NCBI RefSeq assembly: GCF_029168945.1
Contig: NC_083603.1
Coordinates: forward strand, 7,998,001 to 8,062,000
DNA: 64,000 nucleotides
Source: Cannabis sativa
Taxonomy: Eukaryota > Streptophyta > Magnoliopsida > Rosales > Cannabaceae
Reading direction: 5' to 3'
This document shows positions 11,108 through 22,370 of this stretch, in pieces. The notes under the pieces were generated by a model. The model did no database searches, was not told where the DNA came from, and saw only the letters and a program-made list of their open reading frames with translations. The position numbers and the translations under genes are program-made. Position 1 is the stretch's first letter; the number at the start of each line of letters is the position of its first letter.

Positions 11108-12753
11108 TAAATTTTTATTATTTAAATGAGACAATTGTTTTTATTTATTATTATTTTCCTTTTTTTTTGAAAGGTTAAATAGGATCATTATTAGGAATGT
11201 TTATTGAACCACATTCAATATTTTTAGACTTATTTAGATTTGATGTTGGATTAGATTGTTCTACGGTGAATGTATTATATATAAATATATATATATATAT
11301 TAATTTATTAGTTTAATTTGAATTTATTATTTTTTGATCGAATCGAATTCATCTAATATTTTACGCGCGTCTAGTATGCATTGGGTTGGATCCATCCAGT
11401 CCAAAAAAGAAAAGCGTAAAATATTAATATTAATTTTTATATATACATATATATTTTAAGTATAGCAATGTAAAATTTAATTACTCATCCAAAATACTAA
11501 TTAGTGCAATTAGATATTGGATGTATAGGATTTTTAGACATCTCATTCAACATTCGATCTGATCTAATTGGATATTCAAAAATAACATCCAATCCAATTC
11601 GATTACAATTAAATATTTAATATTTCCCATTCAGTTATAATTAGATCGATCGATCGATTATTATTAGATTCTATTGATTTATCCACACCTCTAAATTTAT
11701 TATTATTATGAATAGTAAATAATAATGTTTTTGAGAGGTTGCTGTTATTTTATTGGAATTTTATATTTCCCAAACTGTGATGCTCAGATTACTCAACTGC
11801 ATATACGTGACAGTATCATGGTTTAGCAAAATATGCTTTGGAGTTGGATGAAGATGTCTGTTGGACTGGTGTTGTTTCCAGTCCTATTTTCTCTGTTATT
11901 GTAAACGATTATAATCAATAATATCAGTGAAAATTTTCAAAAAAAAAAAATTGGGTTGTTATGCAACAAAAATAAATAGTAGAATATTGTAAAGAAATGT
12001 GAATTGTATTTATATAATAAAATAATTAATAATTAATAATTGAAGACTAATAAATGAAAAAAGATAAAATTAAATAAGAAAGTTAAAGTGGGTATCAAAA
12101 TCCGTAAGAAATAAAAAGTTTAGTAAATTTAAATGAAATAAAAGATTTAATGTGGAGAATAAATATTTTAAATAAAAATCACTCTCTTCTCCAAAAATTG
12201 AAATGGTTCATCAGACTGGTTCCCAGGTAAGAAGCTTCCTCTTCGTCTTTTACTTTTACTTTTAGGTTTGATTGAATGTGATTTTGAATTCCCTGCGATG
12301 TGATTCTGGGTTTTTTTTATCTTAATTTCGAAACAAAGTTCTGGAAATAGAGAAGTTTAGCGTTGTGTTTGTTAGCCGAGAAAATTGTTAGAGGAATTTT
12401 GCATAATGCTTTTATACACTTTTATACACTATAGATATAAGGGTTGTGTCTGTATTTTGCAGTAGTAATGTTGTGAAGATCGGCGGCAATCTCGTCAGGC
12501 AAAGCCTCGTTAGTCCCTTCTCTCTCTCTCTCTATTTTTTCTTCTTTACCGATCTGACATATCAACTTAGATAAACAAATTAGGGTCTTTTTTTGTTTAA
12601 CTCAATATGAACCGTGGGCATGAAATAGAAATAGTCTGGTTGTATGTCATGAAACTTTTCAGTGCCCCATTCCATTCATGCTGTTTCAAGTTTTGGATGG
12701 GATTTTAGAATAGAATATTTGGTCTGTTGCATAAATACACACACATTTATATA
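11108..12753. other. Non-coding stretch, unit A
   Basis: No gene supported. Contains TA microsatellites (11,280-11,300), a short GATC repeat near 11,645, and a transcript-like block 11,770-11,950 ending in a 13-A run that could be a retroposed 3' end. An exon-like start, ATGGTTCATCAGACTGG, lies just before a GTAAGA donor at about 12,230. Unit B keeps the same stretch (47,348-48,970). Confidence 0.5.
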
Positions 12754-12952
12754 CTAGTTAGAAGTTACGTGCCGAGGCACGTAAATATTAGTTTTATTTA
12801 AAATTTAGTTCTTTATTTTTATTTAGATTTTTATAACTAAATGTATGATTATGCTTAAATGGCCAAACAGCCGTAAGTCTTAATTGTTTCAATCGTTACA
12901 TCATGCTGCAAGAAGTGAACAATTCGATTAAAAATTCTACCAATCTTCATAT

Positions 12953-14286
12953 ATGCAACTGGAAAGACAACAATATTTGGTGTACAAAATTGAACTCATA
13001 TGCAGTAAAATACATAGCAAGATAAGTAGTAAAAGAAATAGGAAAATAGCTCGTTTGTTGTTAAATATGTTACACATGGAGGACGACACACTTGTCATCC
13101 TTTTCTGTTTTGATACCTTGGAAGAATCTCCCAGTAAGAAGGTTGACAGGAAATCAACCTAAATCTAAACAATGTTGCTCCTATCCAGATCTTTATTGTC
13201 TATACTTTGAGAGGTTACTTTGTATCACTAAAACAAAAAATTGACGAAACAGATTGTAAAACATGCATGATTGTTTGATATAAGCTGAATTGTTCTATTG
13301 ACTTGTGTAATGATATGAAATGTTATGAACATTATGGTATATGCAAAAATTTGATTCCTCGTCCTCATAGTCACTTACATCGCTGCAATACACCAAGAGA
13401 ACAATTGTGGTGAGAGCCAAATCATAATCTGACAAAAGATCAATAGAATATTTTGAAACTTAAGCCAAATCATTTTAACATTTTTCACTAATGATTAAAT
13501 TCTAGAAAAATTTACACATTTATACACTCATCGCCAACATCTTGAGCCCTCAGTTTCCTCATACCTCTAGTTGAGTATTCAATATTCACACCTGATGAAA
13601 ATTCTAAATAGATGTTGCCTTAGAAAAGAGATAATAAATTGATTAGTGCCACATGAGGACACACCCAAGAGGGAAGTGCTTGATTGTTTGTATGGCTATA
13701 ATATGATTTCAATTCAATCCTTATCCAATATAAATTAAATTGATACATATGAGCGACTGTAATCTACCAGAAGGAAATAACAGTTTCAATCACCTTGAAT
13801 TGTCTTGGTTCGGATACTCGCCTAGTTATTCCATCTCCCAGCTTTCAAGAGATGCAATGAGTTCATGGGAAGGAGCATATTGCTGGAAAAGAAAAAAAAA
13901 ATTACAAATTTTGTCACAAAAATTTCAATTTCTAGACCTTGGTTAACTTTATCAAGCATGTAAATCAACTTGAAGTTATTTTAAAGAACATTCAAAGGGA
14001 TGAAAGATAAGACCACGTGACCTTGTCTACATTTCAAGCTATAATAACAACAACAACGAATAAAAGATTTAAATCTCACAATTATTTAGTTCCTTAATTA
14101 TAAATTTTATATGATTCTTCCATTGAAAGTAAAATGCGACTAATTTTCTTATTAAATTAGTAAGTTTTTAAATTTGGATAGATTGTTATGATGATGTGCA
14201 AAGAAGTGGTCTTGATAATTTATTATTTTTACAAGCAACATTTCTAAAATTTAAAGCAAACAAAAATACAGTTTTAAGCTGAAAGC
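12953..14286. other. Unassigned exon-like pieces inside H2
   Basis: Several minus-strand blocks read like protein fragments between AT-rich spacers, for example about 13,630-13,540 (NIYLEFSSGVN...) and 13,880-13,745 (QQYAPSHELIASLE, then a stop). None was recognised and each is interrupted. They fit captured exons but could be chance. Confidence 0.25.
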
Positions 14287-14815
14287 CTAAAAGTACCCCA
14301 TCTTTATTATGAATTTTTTGGCTGTTGGAGCAGAGAAAATGATTTCCTGAGCACCTGACTTGATGAACCCCTCTTGAACACCATTGTCAAATAATGCCAG
14401 CAAAGAATTGTAATACCTCGTCTACATTTAGCAAACAAACCTGCATAGATTGTAATGTCTAGTTAAAAGCTCTCTTTCTCTAAGTCATTAGCTGATTGTA
14501 GTATTTCAATGATCAACAGGGAAAAGGTTACCAATTTCTTATGAATCCCAAGCCTGACCCATGTTATCATCTCCAACAGCTCTTCTATTATTCCATATCC
14601 TCTTGTAAGGACAATTATCTCAAATGTGTTTTTAACATAAATAAATTGCTCAAAGTTTATACATTTATCGAAGGTATCTTTCGATGTTTCCAAATTAGTA
14701 AAAAATATTATTTCTCAACTAACAGAGTGCAATAAATGCGTCAAGTCATTGCAGGCGTTGCAGCTTGTTGCTCGTCCATGTCCAAAACTGTTCTTACTTC
14801 TCCCATAGTATCACC
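14287..14815 (-). pseudogene. LOG: LONELY GUY (LOG) cytokinin-activating enzyme, broken
   Basis: Three blocks in gene order on the minus strand match the LOG family (cytokinin riboside 5'-monophosphate phosphoribohydrolase, which releases active cytokinin in the cytosol). They are: GDTMGEVRTVLDM (about 14,815-14,760), YGIIEELLEMITWVRLGIHK (about 14,620-14,530), and after a CAG acceptor at 14,441 [17 protein letters not shown]... SAPTAKKF, stopping at 14,287. The signature PGGYGTxEE has decayed to TRGYGIIEE. A stop ends the first block, and one extra base in the last exon breaks the frame just before YYNSLL. The N-terminal exons were not found. It lies inside the Helitron-like insertion H2 in the same orientation as the element, so capture is likely. 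Confidence 0.82.
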
Positions 14816-15586
14816 AGATATAAATCAATTTAGGCACAAAGTTACTACAAACCAAATGATAGAACCCAAACAATATATTATTTCCAAAAATGAAAAAAAA
14901 ACCCCACAGACACATGACCTTTGCAAAAAGGAGTCCATAGAAAACAAAATCAATCATGTTAGAAGAGACAAAAATTACAGAATAAAAATATAACATTCCC
15001 AAATGCTCTAAAATATCTTGCAGGAACTGATTTAGGAGTCTGACCTTAAGGAATAAGAGAAGGCTACATAATTATAAATCAATTCAAACAATGCCTAAGA
15101 AGTGACAAAAACTTTCTTTGAGTCATTTTATCAAATATATGGTCTTCTTCACAATTATAGATATGAAATTGTCCAATCAATATATATTATTTAAATAACT
15201 TAAATATCATTTGATCATCTTATATGACATAGAGACCTAAAAAAAACGCCATAGGATAGACTGGCATAAATAAAAAGGAAATCTTGCATAATAGTTTCTA
15301 AAAAAAATTAAATCTAAATTAAAAAAATAAAAAACCTTAATTGAATAGATTAAAAAAAAAAAACAAAAGGAAGGAGAAACTTAATTAAGAAAATAATAAG
15401 CGAAAACTCCTTATGGAATGGTGAGCTTCTCAAAGAACAGAGCAATAACATGGAATTAAAAAGATTTCATAACCTCCATTAGAAATTACTCACTCAAACC
15501 ATAAAGGTGTTCATCTCTAATTGAAGTATATATCTTGAACTCTAATCGTATCAGGTATCGTCCTCCCATTCTCTTTTTCTTTCGAT

Positions 15587-15930
15587 TTGAATTGCGACCC
15601 TGCGGCTTATGCCATCAAAAGTTGTTGGAGAAATCAGAATTGCTGGATATCAATTTATTCACAATTTAAACTAAGTTTTTCTCACCTTAAAATGACTGTA
15701 CGAGTCATCAATAACAACTCGATCTCAATTTATTCACCATTTAAACTGAGTTTCTCTCACTTGAAAATGATTGCACGAGTCATCGATAACAATGAATGAA
15801 TTTCCAAGTTTGAGTCGAGAACTTGGTTACACTTGGTTATCGTCGATAACATTGAACGACTTTGCGAGTTCGTAGGCAGTCGAGAATTTCCAAGTTTGAG
15901 TCGAGAACTTGGTTACATATATGTGGCTAA
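15587..15930 (+). repeat. Short tandem duplications in H2
   Basis: A 75-bp unit occurs twice (15,650 and 15,725) and in one frame repeats a 25-residue stretch (SIYSQFKLSFSHLKM / SIYSPFKLSFSHLKM). A 33-bp block starting gaatttccaagtttgag recurs at 15,798 and 15,884. No protein family is recognised; the 70-codon open frame may be chance. Confidence 0.6.
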
Positions 15931-16280
15931 TTTTTTAATTTAAAAAAATATTGTTTAATTTTTTGGGTTTAATTATTGGGTTTATTTGTTAACGGGTGAT
16001 CAAACCATCGTTAAATTTAACAGAATATTCTATTTTTAAGGTATATTCTTGGTTTAACGATTTGTTGTTTTTTATTCCGTTAACTTTAACGGAGACCATC
16101 TTCTTTTAATTAATCTCATTCAATCCAAAATACTTACTGCGATTCCTATTTCTTCTCTAACAAAACCTGCAATTTTCAATCCCAACAATTCTCCATCGCG
16201 ATTCTTCATCCCCATATTTATTGTGATTCTTCTTTCTTCTCCTAAACCCAAATTTCAATCCCTGAAGCCCCAATAATCCA

Positions 16281-16830
16281 ATGGTCTCTCCATCCTATAG
16301 CAGTGTTTTTGGAGTTCTTTTGTTCTATTCGGACTTATTCGGTAAATCGTTTTGGCCGCAAGCATTTGGTACTGATGCAATTGCTTCGTTCTTTGCTGAG
16401 TTTTTGGGATATGTATGCAAAGCGGCAGAATCGTCGCTGAATTTTGCAACTGAGATAGCTGAGTTGACAGGCGATTGTTGTAGTTTTATAGGGCTTTTTG
16501 ATTGCCCTGTCTCAGAACTATCCTTCGATTTCGGCTTCCAATGCTGAGAAATTGATGAAAATTGATTTCATCACAAAGTTCACCTATAAGTTCAAGTCAA
16601 ATTTCAGATCAAATGAGTGGGAATTTCGTGTTCAATGAGAAAGAAACTGTGGAGAGTTTGGAGAAGCAAGAAATTGCTTTCAAATTGATTACTCAAATTT
16701 CAGGTAAAGTCTGTATTGATGACAATACAACGTCTAGGCAGGGGAGAAGTTCAAGGTGGGTTACTTACTGTTCATATCTAATTTACATGCGATGTAATTT
16801 TTATTTTCTATTTCTTTAATTTTATCTAAT
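16281..16830 (+). pseudogene. Unrecognised gene-like fragment inside H2
   Basis: A leader-like region (16,130-16,280, repeated 'ttcttctcc' and CCAAT-like words) precedes an ATG at 16,281 with 88 codons. A second frame from 16,562 runs through FVFNEKETVESLEKQ to a possible GTGGGT donor near 16,757. The two frames do not join directly. Base composition is less AT-rich than its surroundings. It could be the captured 5' part of a host gene; no family is assigned. Confidence 0.3.
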
Positions 16831-17877
16831 TAGAACAATGTTAATATGTGTTTGAGTCTAGAATCTTCATGATGCTTGAATAATATAATCTAATTTTACA
16901 TTTGAATTTGGGATTAAATATCGATTTTGGAGGTTGCGGTAGGTGGTGTTGGCTTTGAGAGAAGAGTAGATACTTTGATACTTTGCCTCGCCCAGCTACT
17001 GTTCTTTAGAACACCATCATTAATGGGTTTATTTGCAATAATTTTCCAAATGAAGGGCTTTTGGTTTATGCCCAGATGTAGAAATCTGCTCCTCAAACCA
17101 AATGTGATTCCTATACTTACTCTGCTCCTCAAACCCCAGTAGGATTCTGCTATGTTGTTTCAAATTGTCTTTAGGAACATTTATGAATTTTTTGGCATAT
17201 TCAACATTTGGAATCTCAGTTGAAAATATGTCGAAATTCCTCTGTAGTGTTTGTTTCAGTTTGTGCCTTTTGAGATTCATTTCTTTCTTCACTGTGTTTA
17301 GTATGATGTGTTTTTCTTTAGTGAGACTTGAGAGTTCATAGAAACAGTGCACATTATTTTATCATAAATTTGTAGCTCTCTTGATTGCCCACATATTCTT
17401 GGACATTCAATTAATTGAATGTGGTAAAAAATAAATCTTATTCATGTACTTAAATTTATTGAGTTTAGGCTTTTGCATATATTGACTTGACAAAATGAAT
17501 TCAGAATAGAGTCATTGTGGACTTGCTTTTTAGCCTATTTGGTGTGTGATGTTATGTAATATATATATATTTATATATGGAGAGAAAAAAGAGAGAAAGA
17601 GAGAGACAGAGAGAGAGACAGACAGATATTTATGTATTGTATACTTTGTTCTAAAAAAACATATCTATGTTCACAATGTAAATGTAAATGCCTCCAACAA
17701 TTAGTAACCTCAAATCTTATTAGTCAATATAAAAAACATGTCCCGTTGTGCTATTATATGCATGCTGCCTGAAAAAACAAAAAAAATAATGTATTAATTA
17801 AGAAATAAATATAATGGTTATGCTCATGTGTGCATATATATGTGTATATATATATATATATAATAGGATACCTTTAG
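16831..17877. other. Right part of H2 and microsatellite spacer
   Basis: No gene supported. The minus-strand frame 17,029-17,352 (107 codons) has no recognisable motif. From about 17,562 the sequence again matches unit B (48,970 onward): TA run, GA/CA-rich microsatellite 17,580-17,625, then the 3' flank of the unknown two-exon gene. Confidence 0.45.
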
Positions 17878-19161
17878 TTAATAATCTGGAAAGGCCAATT
17901 CCTTAAGTGTTGTGTTCCAAATATTCTGAATGCGTGTCAGCATCTGTGCCTGTATTGCTGTGTAAAACTCCTTCTGATCCCTTTTAACAAATGCTTCAAC
18001 ATCTGTAATGCCCTGCTGCAGATCTTTAACCAAGCTACCTAAACCCTGTAATAGGTCGCTTATCATGTCCTGTGGGTCATTAAATCTTGGCATATGGAGT
18101 GTATTCTCCATAACAGCAAACGTATAGTAAAGTCGACCTTCCATATTTGTTATTGTCCTGCTGTTAGTGACCATATTATTCATCAGTATCCTTTTACGGC
18201 CTGCAATATCATCGGTCACTATAGCAAGCACCTCTTTGGTGTTCCTAACGAAGAAAGATGATGGTTCTATATCCTTAAAATCCAAATTATCTCTCATTCT
18301 CCTCCTATAGGATTTTCCCAATAAGGCTATCTTTACGATGCTCATTGAAAAGTCAGTACACAGAGTTGTGATTTGCTTCACCTCTTTGACTTTGAGGTCT
18401 GGCATCGAAGCAATTATGGATTTGAGTCCACACCTTTTGAAGAAAAACCCATTTTGCTTTGCTTTAAGCATAAAGCTTCGGAACTTGTCTTGATAATCGT
18501 TGGTTCTTACATCAAATCTTGGCATAGGAGGTGTAGTTTGGAACATTAAACATAGAATATTAAACTTGTCTTTCACGTCATTATGCCCTCTATCAAGGTA
18601 TTGGAGCCTCACCTTAGTAATCAAATGTGTATTCCTTGGCGTGGAACACTTATTGATGATATGAGACAGTTTTTTGTTGCACCCTTTAAACGCTTCCTTT
18701 AAACAATGCAAAAACGGTGGAGGTGAATCTTTAGTCTCACCCATCCTTATTAGATTTGATGTTTTCTTTTCCTCAAGAATTACACGTTGTTGTAGTTCAC
18801 ATAGATTAGAGTATACCTCTTTTAATTTTCTCCTGTTAAAAGTTCATTTTTATATAATAAATCTTGAATTAGTTTTTTTTTTCACAATCAAAAACAAAAG
18901 AAGACAAATAGAAATTTATATATCCAAATAGTTCATATGATCCACAGAATGAATCTTTTCATATCTGCTTTCTTTCTTTCTTGAGATCAAAGTTTAAATC
19001 AAAAAAGAGCCAAAAATAAATTTATATATCCAAATTTCTAAAACTTACCCGTGATTACAGGTTTCCTCTTCATTTTTCCACCTTCGAGTTGATCTCTTAT
19101 CTGCACCACCACCTGCCATTCTTGAAGACCTTCCTCTAGTTCTTCTTGGAGCTCTATCCAT
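17878..19161 (-). CDS. Unknown two-exon gene, copy A (355 aa)
   Basis: Exon 1 is 19,161-19,049 and exon 2 is 18,832-17,878. The donor GGGTAAGT and acceptor TTAACAG leave phases that complete one Gly codon, giving 1,068 nt = 355 residues plus stop. The upstream start (MDRAPRRTRGRSSRM) is preferred over the internal ATG at 18,744 (residue 68) because the frame is open across the joint. The N-terminus is strongly basic (Arg/Lys/Ser); the middle is mixed with many Lys/Arg and hydrophobic positions; a helical C-terminus follows (about 245-345, LLQGLGSLVKDLQQG). No signal peptide, membrane segment or known domain is recognised. Copy B keeps the frame with few changes. It lies 0.5 kb downstream of the F-box remnant, same strand. 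Function unknown; nuclear location is only a guess from the basic start. Confidence 0.72.
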
Positions 19162-19564
19162 ATTTCTTTTTGAACAGTGTTTTTACACAGATTTGTAATA
19201 TATACTGTATATATATATATTATATACTCACGGTAATAAAATTGGTCCCACTATAATTGTCAATATTAATATATTAATATGTAACTCGATAATTATTAAT
19301 AAATAAACATGAAATAAGTTTCATCTCGTTTTTTTTTTTACTATGTTTTGTTTTATATTTTAACGTAATTTAATTTTACTTTTTATTGAGAAATTACATC
19401 AAATATAAAAATTTTTATTTTTATAATACAAACATGTTGGAGTTTTTTATTTACTAAATTTTATATGGTATTTTTTAATTCTTACATTTTTATAGGATTT
19501 TCTTTTCATAAAGTTTGATTTCATAGCATATATGTAATGTTTTTTCTCCTTACATTTTTAATTC
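19162..19564. other. Spacer between unknown gene and F-box remnant
   Basis: AT-rich; putative upstream region of the two-exon gene with TA-rich words at 19,198-19,226 but no clear TATA-plus-start pair. It ends in the deletion joint at 19,551-19,568, where a copied filler replaces about 2.1 kb present in unit B. Confidence 0.5.
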
Positions 19565-19678
19565 TTACAAATCATAAAGTGCTATCTTTCGTTTCCATTG
19601 GGTATCACGGTTGCACTTGATGCAAACTTTAAACTTATCATCATCATCACCCATTTCTTTTCCTGAAAAAGGAAACAT
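19565..19678 (-). pseudogene. F-box gene remnant, 5' end only (unit A)
   Basis: The first 34 codons match the intact F-box gene of unit B (53,233 downward; starts MFPFSGKEMGDDDDKFK, contains CIKC). The deletion joint then adds three codons and a TAA at 19,567-19,565. Everything from residue 35, including the F-box, is gone. The upstream flank is still the same as in unit B, so a promoter may remain, but the 37-residue product would have no F-box. Confidence 0.9.
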
Positions 19679-20507
19679 AATATTTATGGTTTTCTATATG
19701 AAAAGAGACCACTACTTATGTTTTTTTTGACTACATGTATGTTCTCTTATTTATTTATATAAGATAGACGTACTAAAAAAAGATATTTTTAACATAATTA
19801 TACTCAAATTAGGTTTCCATTATTTAAACTTAAATCTGTTTTGGATATAAATCATAAAAAATATCTACCGCCAAATGGCGAATTCAAATACATAGGGCTA
19901 TCTACTTTGAAAAAAATAATAAATAAATTATAATACATAGCACTATCTAATAAGCGACAAAGAAAATTATTAAGTTACTTTACCTTCTATTATAAAAATA
20001 ACAAAATAAATAATCTATCTATATATTATCTAGGGGTAAGTTGAAAAATGCCTCTTTTATTCATCAATTAATCAAATTTACCTCTAATTTTATGTTTATT
20101 TGAAACATACCTCTTTTTATATGTATTGTACCCAAAATACCCTTACATAAGAGAATCACATGGAGAGTATCTTGAAGTGATAGGGGTAAAATTGGTACAA
20201 TGTTTAAAAAAAGAGGTAAAAACGATAGATTTTAAAAAAGAAGGTAAAAATAAAATAGGACAATATAAAAAGGGTATAGAGTGTAATTTCCTCATATATC
20301 TATATCTATATATCTATTCTATATAAAGTGTGGCTATATAATTGAAATTAGGAAATATAACCGCTCTTCGCGCGGCTAATTCAATTTCTTTTAGTATTAT
20401 AATAAATAATAACTATTTATTAATTTAATAAATAGTTACTTAAAAATATAATTCTTATATATAATAAAATTAAAAATATATTATTTAATTCCATATTATT
20501 ATTAATA
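19679..20507. other. Upstream flank of F-box locus, unit A
   Basis: No gene. Contains a short repeat-like piece 20,040-20,290 ('aaaatgcctctttta ... aagaggtaaa', inverted at low identity). A stem-forming word CCGC tcttcgc GCGG lies near 20,361, downstream of a TC-rich start that resembles one type of Helitron 5' end (not firm). The 66-codon frame 20,126-20,326 is part of that AT-rich repeat. Confidence 0.4.
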
Positions 20508-20805
20508 CACTACAAAAAAAAATACTTCTTTTAGTGACAATTTTTTTAGTCATCACATAAATTTTTTGTGACTAAATGTGACTTTTAGTCACAACAAAAA
20601 GTTACTTATGACTAAAACATAATATTTAGTTATAACTTGTCACTAATTCAGTTTAGTCATAACTAATTGTAATTTTTGTGACTATTATACTTTTAGCCAC
20701 GGACCTTTTAGTCACAACACAATAATGATAATTTATAATTGGCCACAACTTTTTTATTTTTAGTTACAAATTTTATTGTGACTTAAAGTAAGATTTTTTG
20801 TAGTG
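20508..20805. mobile_element. CACTA-type MITE, unit A
   Basis: 298 bp with perfect ends CACTACAAAAAA and TTTTTTGTAGTG and a 3-bp target duplication ATA on both sides (20,505-20,507; 20,806-20,808). The interior is built of repeated 'agtcacaa/ttgtgact' words, giving extra inverted symmetry. No coding capacity. Unit B copy at 54,063-54,361 has the same ATA flanks. Confidence 0.92.
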
Positions 20806-22370
20806 ATAATTTTATTTATTAAAAAAATAAGTTTTAATTTTATTAATTATTATTTGGAGTTATTTATTAAGATGTTTAAAATTTATTATACGCAGTATTT
20901 TAAATTACTTTGTTAAAAAACTTATCATAAAAATAAATAAATAAGGTGGTGTAGGAAAAAATTAAGGTGTTCTCATAATGCATTATTTTTATATCCTAAT
21001 CATTTAAAGTCGTTATCATTATTGTATTGTCTCATTGTATCTCATCTATTTTCATCAGCGTATCTCACCCGTAGTCATCATCGTTTCTCATCCATTTGTC
21101 ATCAACGTAGCTCACTTATTGTAGTCGTTATTACTGTCTTTCCTAAATCTATATCTTAATCTTAAATTTCATCTCGAATTTTAAATATTTTTTTTAATAT
21201 TTTTAAGACATCGGACAAAAATCTTCATGTAAAATTTTGAAAATAATATCTATACCATGTATATAACTAACTAATATTTATATTTTGAAAATATATATTT
21301 TTTATGTTTCAATTTGATAGAGATTGTTGAAATTACATTTTTTTTATATATATATTTATCTTAAATTAAATTTAAATTTATGATATTGAACTTTTTTATT
21401 TTTTATTATATTAAATTTTCATAAATATTAATTAATTAAAAAAAATCTTCATGTACAATTTTGAAAATAATATATATCATGTATATAATTAATTAATATT
21501 TATATTTTGAAAATATATATTTTTTTTAAATTATGTTTCAATTTGATAGTGATTGTTGAAATGATATTTCAAATTTTACCACCTTTAAATATTTAAGTTT
21601 AATTTTTAAAAATTTATAACTTATTAATTTATATATCTAGCTAGTTAATTAATTGCTTTTATAATTAATCTATAAAATTACTTAATTACTTACGTTGAAA
21701 ATCTATATAATTAATTTTTTAAGCATTTATATTTGTTATTCAAAGGACATATATCATTAACTTTTATTTGAAATATATTTATAAAATATATTATTATTCT
21801 ATTGTATATAAAAATAGCATACGTATAAAAAAAATTAAAAGCATAGCTAATTGAAAATATATTTATACATATATAATGTGAAAATATATATCCTAAAGTT
21901 GTTAGAATAACTTGAGAAAAAAATATGAAATATTATATATACATTTGAAAAATATCTTATATAGTTTAAATTTAAATGTAAATTTAATTTTATTTTTATT
22001 TATCATACTTGTTTAATTAAATTATTATTCTAATTTGAAAAATAATATTGATATTGTTTTGAAAAATATATTAACAACATAAATTTTGAATTTTCACAAC
22101 TTTATTAAATCTATACTCAATTTTTTTTTTCTCTTCATTTTTGAATTTTATTGCTAAACTTGAAAAGCAAGATTGTACATAAATTGTATTGAGCTTTGTG
22201 CTCAAAATCTTTATCTATTATTTGTTTAAAATCAAGATACATTTGAATTTCTACATAGTCTTACAACTAAAATATATATTTCACTATAATTTAAGAAAGA
22301 ACGTTAAAGGTCAACCATAATTCATGATAAATTTTAAAGACTAAGGTGGACTTATTTTATTTTGGGATTT
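20806..22370. other. Non-coding AT-rich stretch, unit A
   Basis: No gene. A roughly 200-bp block is internally repeated: 'aaaatcttcatgta.aattttgaaaataatat' at about 21,220 and 21,445, each followed by 'tatgtttcaatttgatag.gattgttgaaat'. Otherwise very AT-rich. Unit B has the same at 54,362-55,923. Confidence 0.55.

Larger units (their letters stand above)
12754..17561 (-). mobile_element. Helitron-like insertion H2, unit A only
   Basis: The left border is a Helitron 3' end read on the minus strand: hairpin TTACGTGCC tc GGCACGTAA, then CTTCTAA and CTAG, with T next (plus strand 'tata|ctag' at 12,754). Unit B has an uninterrupted (TA)n at the same place (48,965-48,985), so about 4.8 kb is extra in A. 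A Helitron 5'-subterminal block like that of H1/H3 lies at 15,920-16,060, but the insertion continues to about 17,561 and no clean TC/A-T start is visible there, so the 5' border is unresolved. It carries a broken LOG gene and other exon-like pieces. Short duplications occur at 15,650-15,793 (75-bp period) and 15,798-15,916 (86-bp period). Confidence 0.65.

Noticed and set aside
20318..20380. Possible further Helitron 5' end (tctattctatataaagtg with a CCGC/GCGG stem)
   Set aside because: Only one end is suggestive, no matching CTAG terminus or empty site was found.
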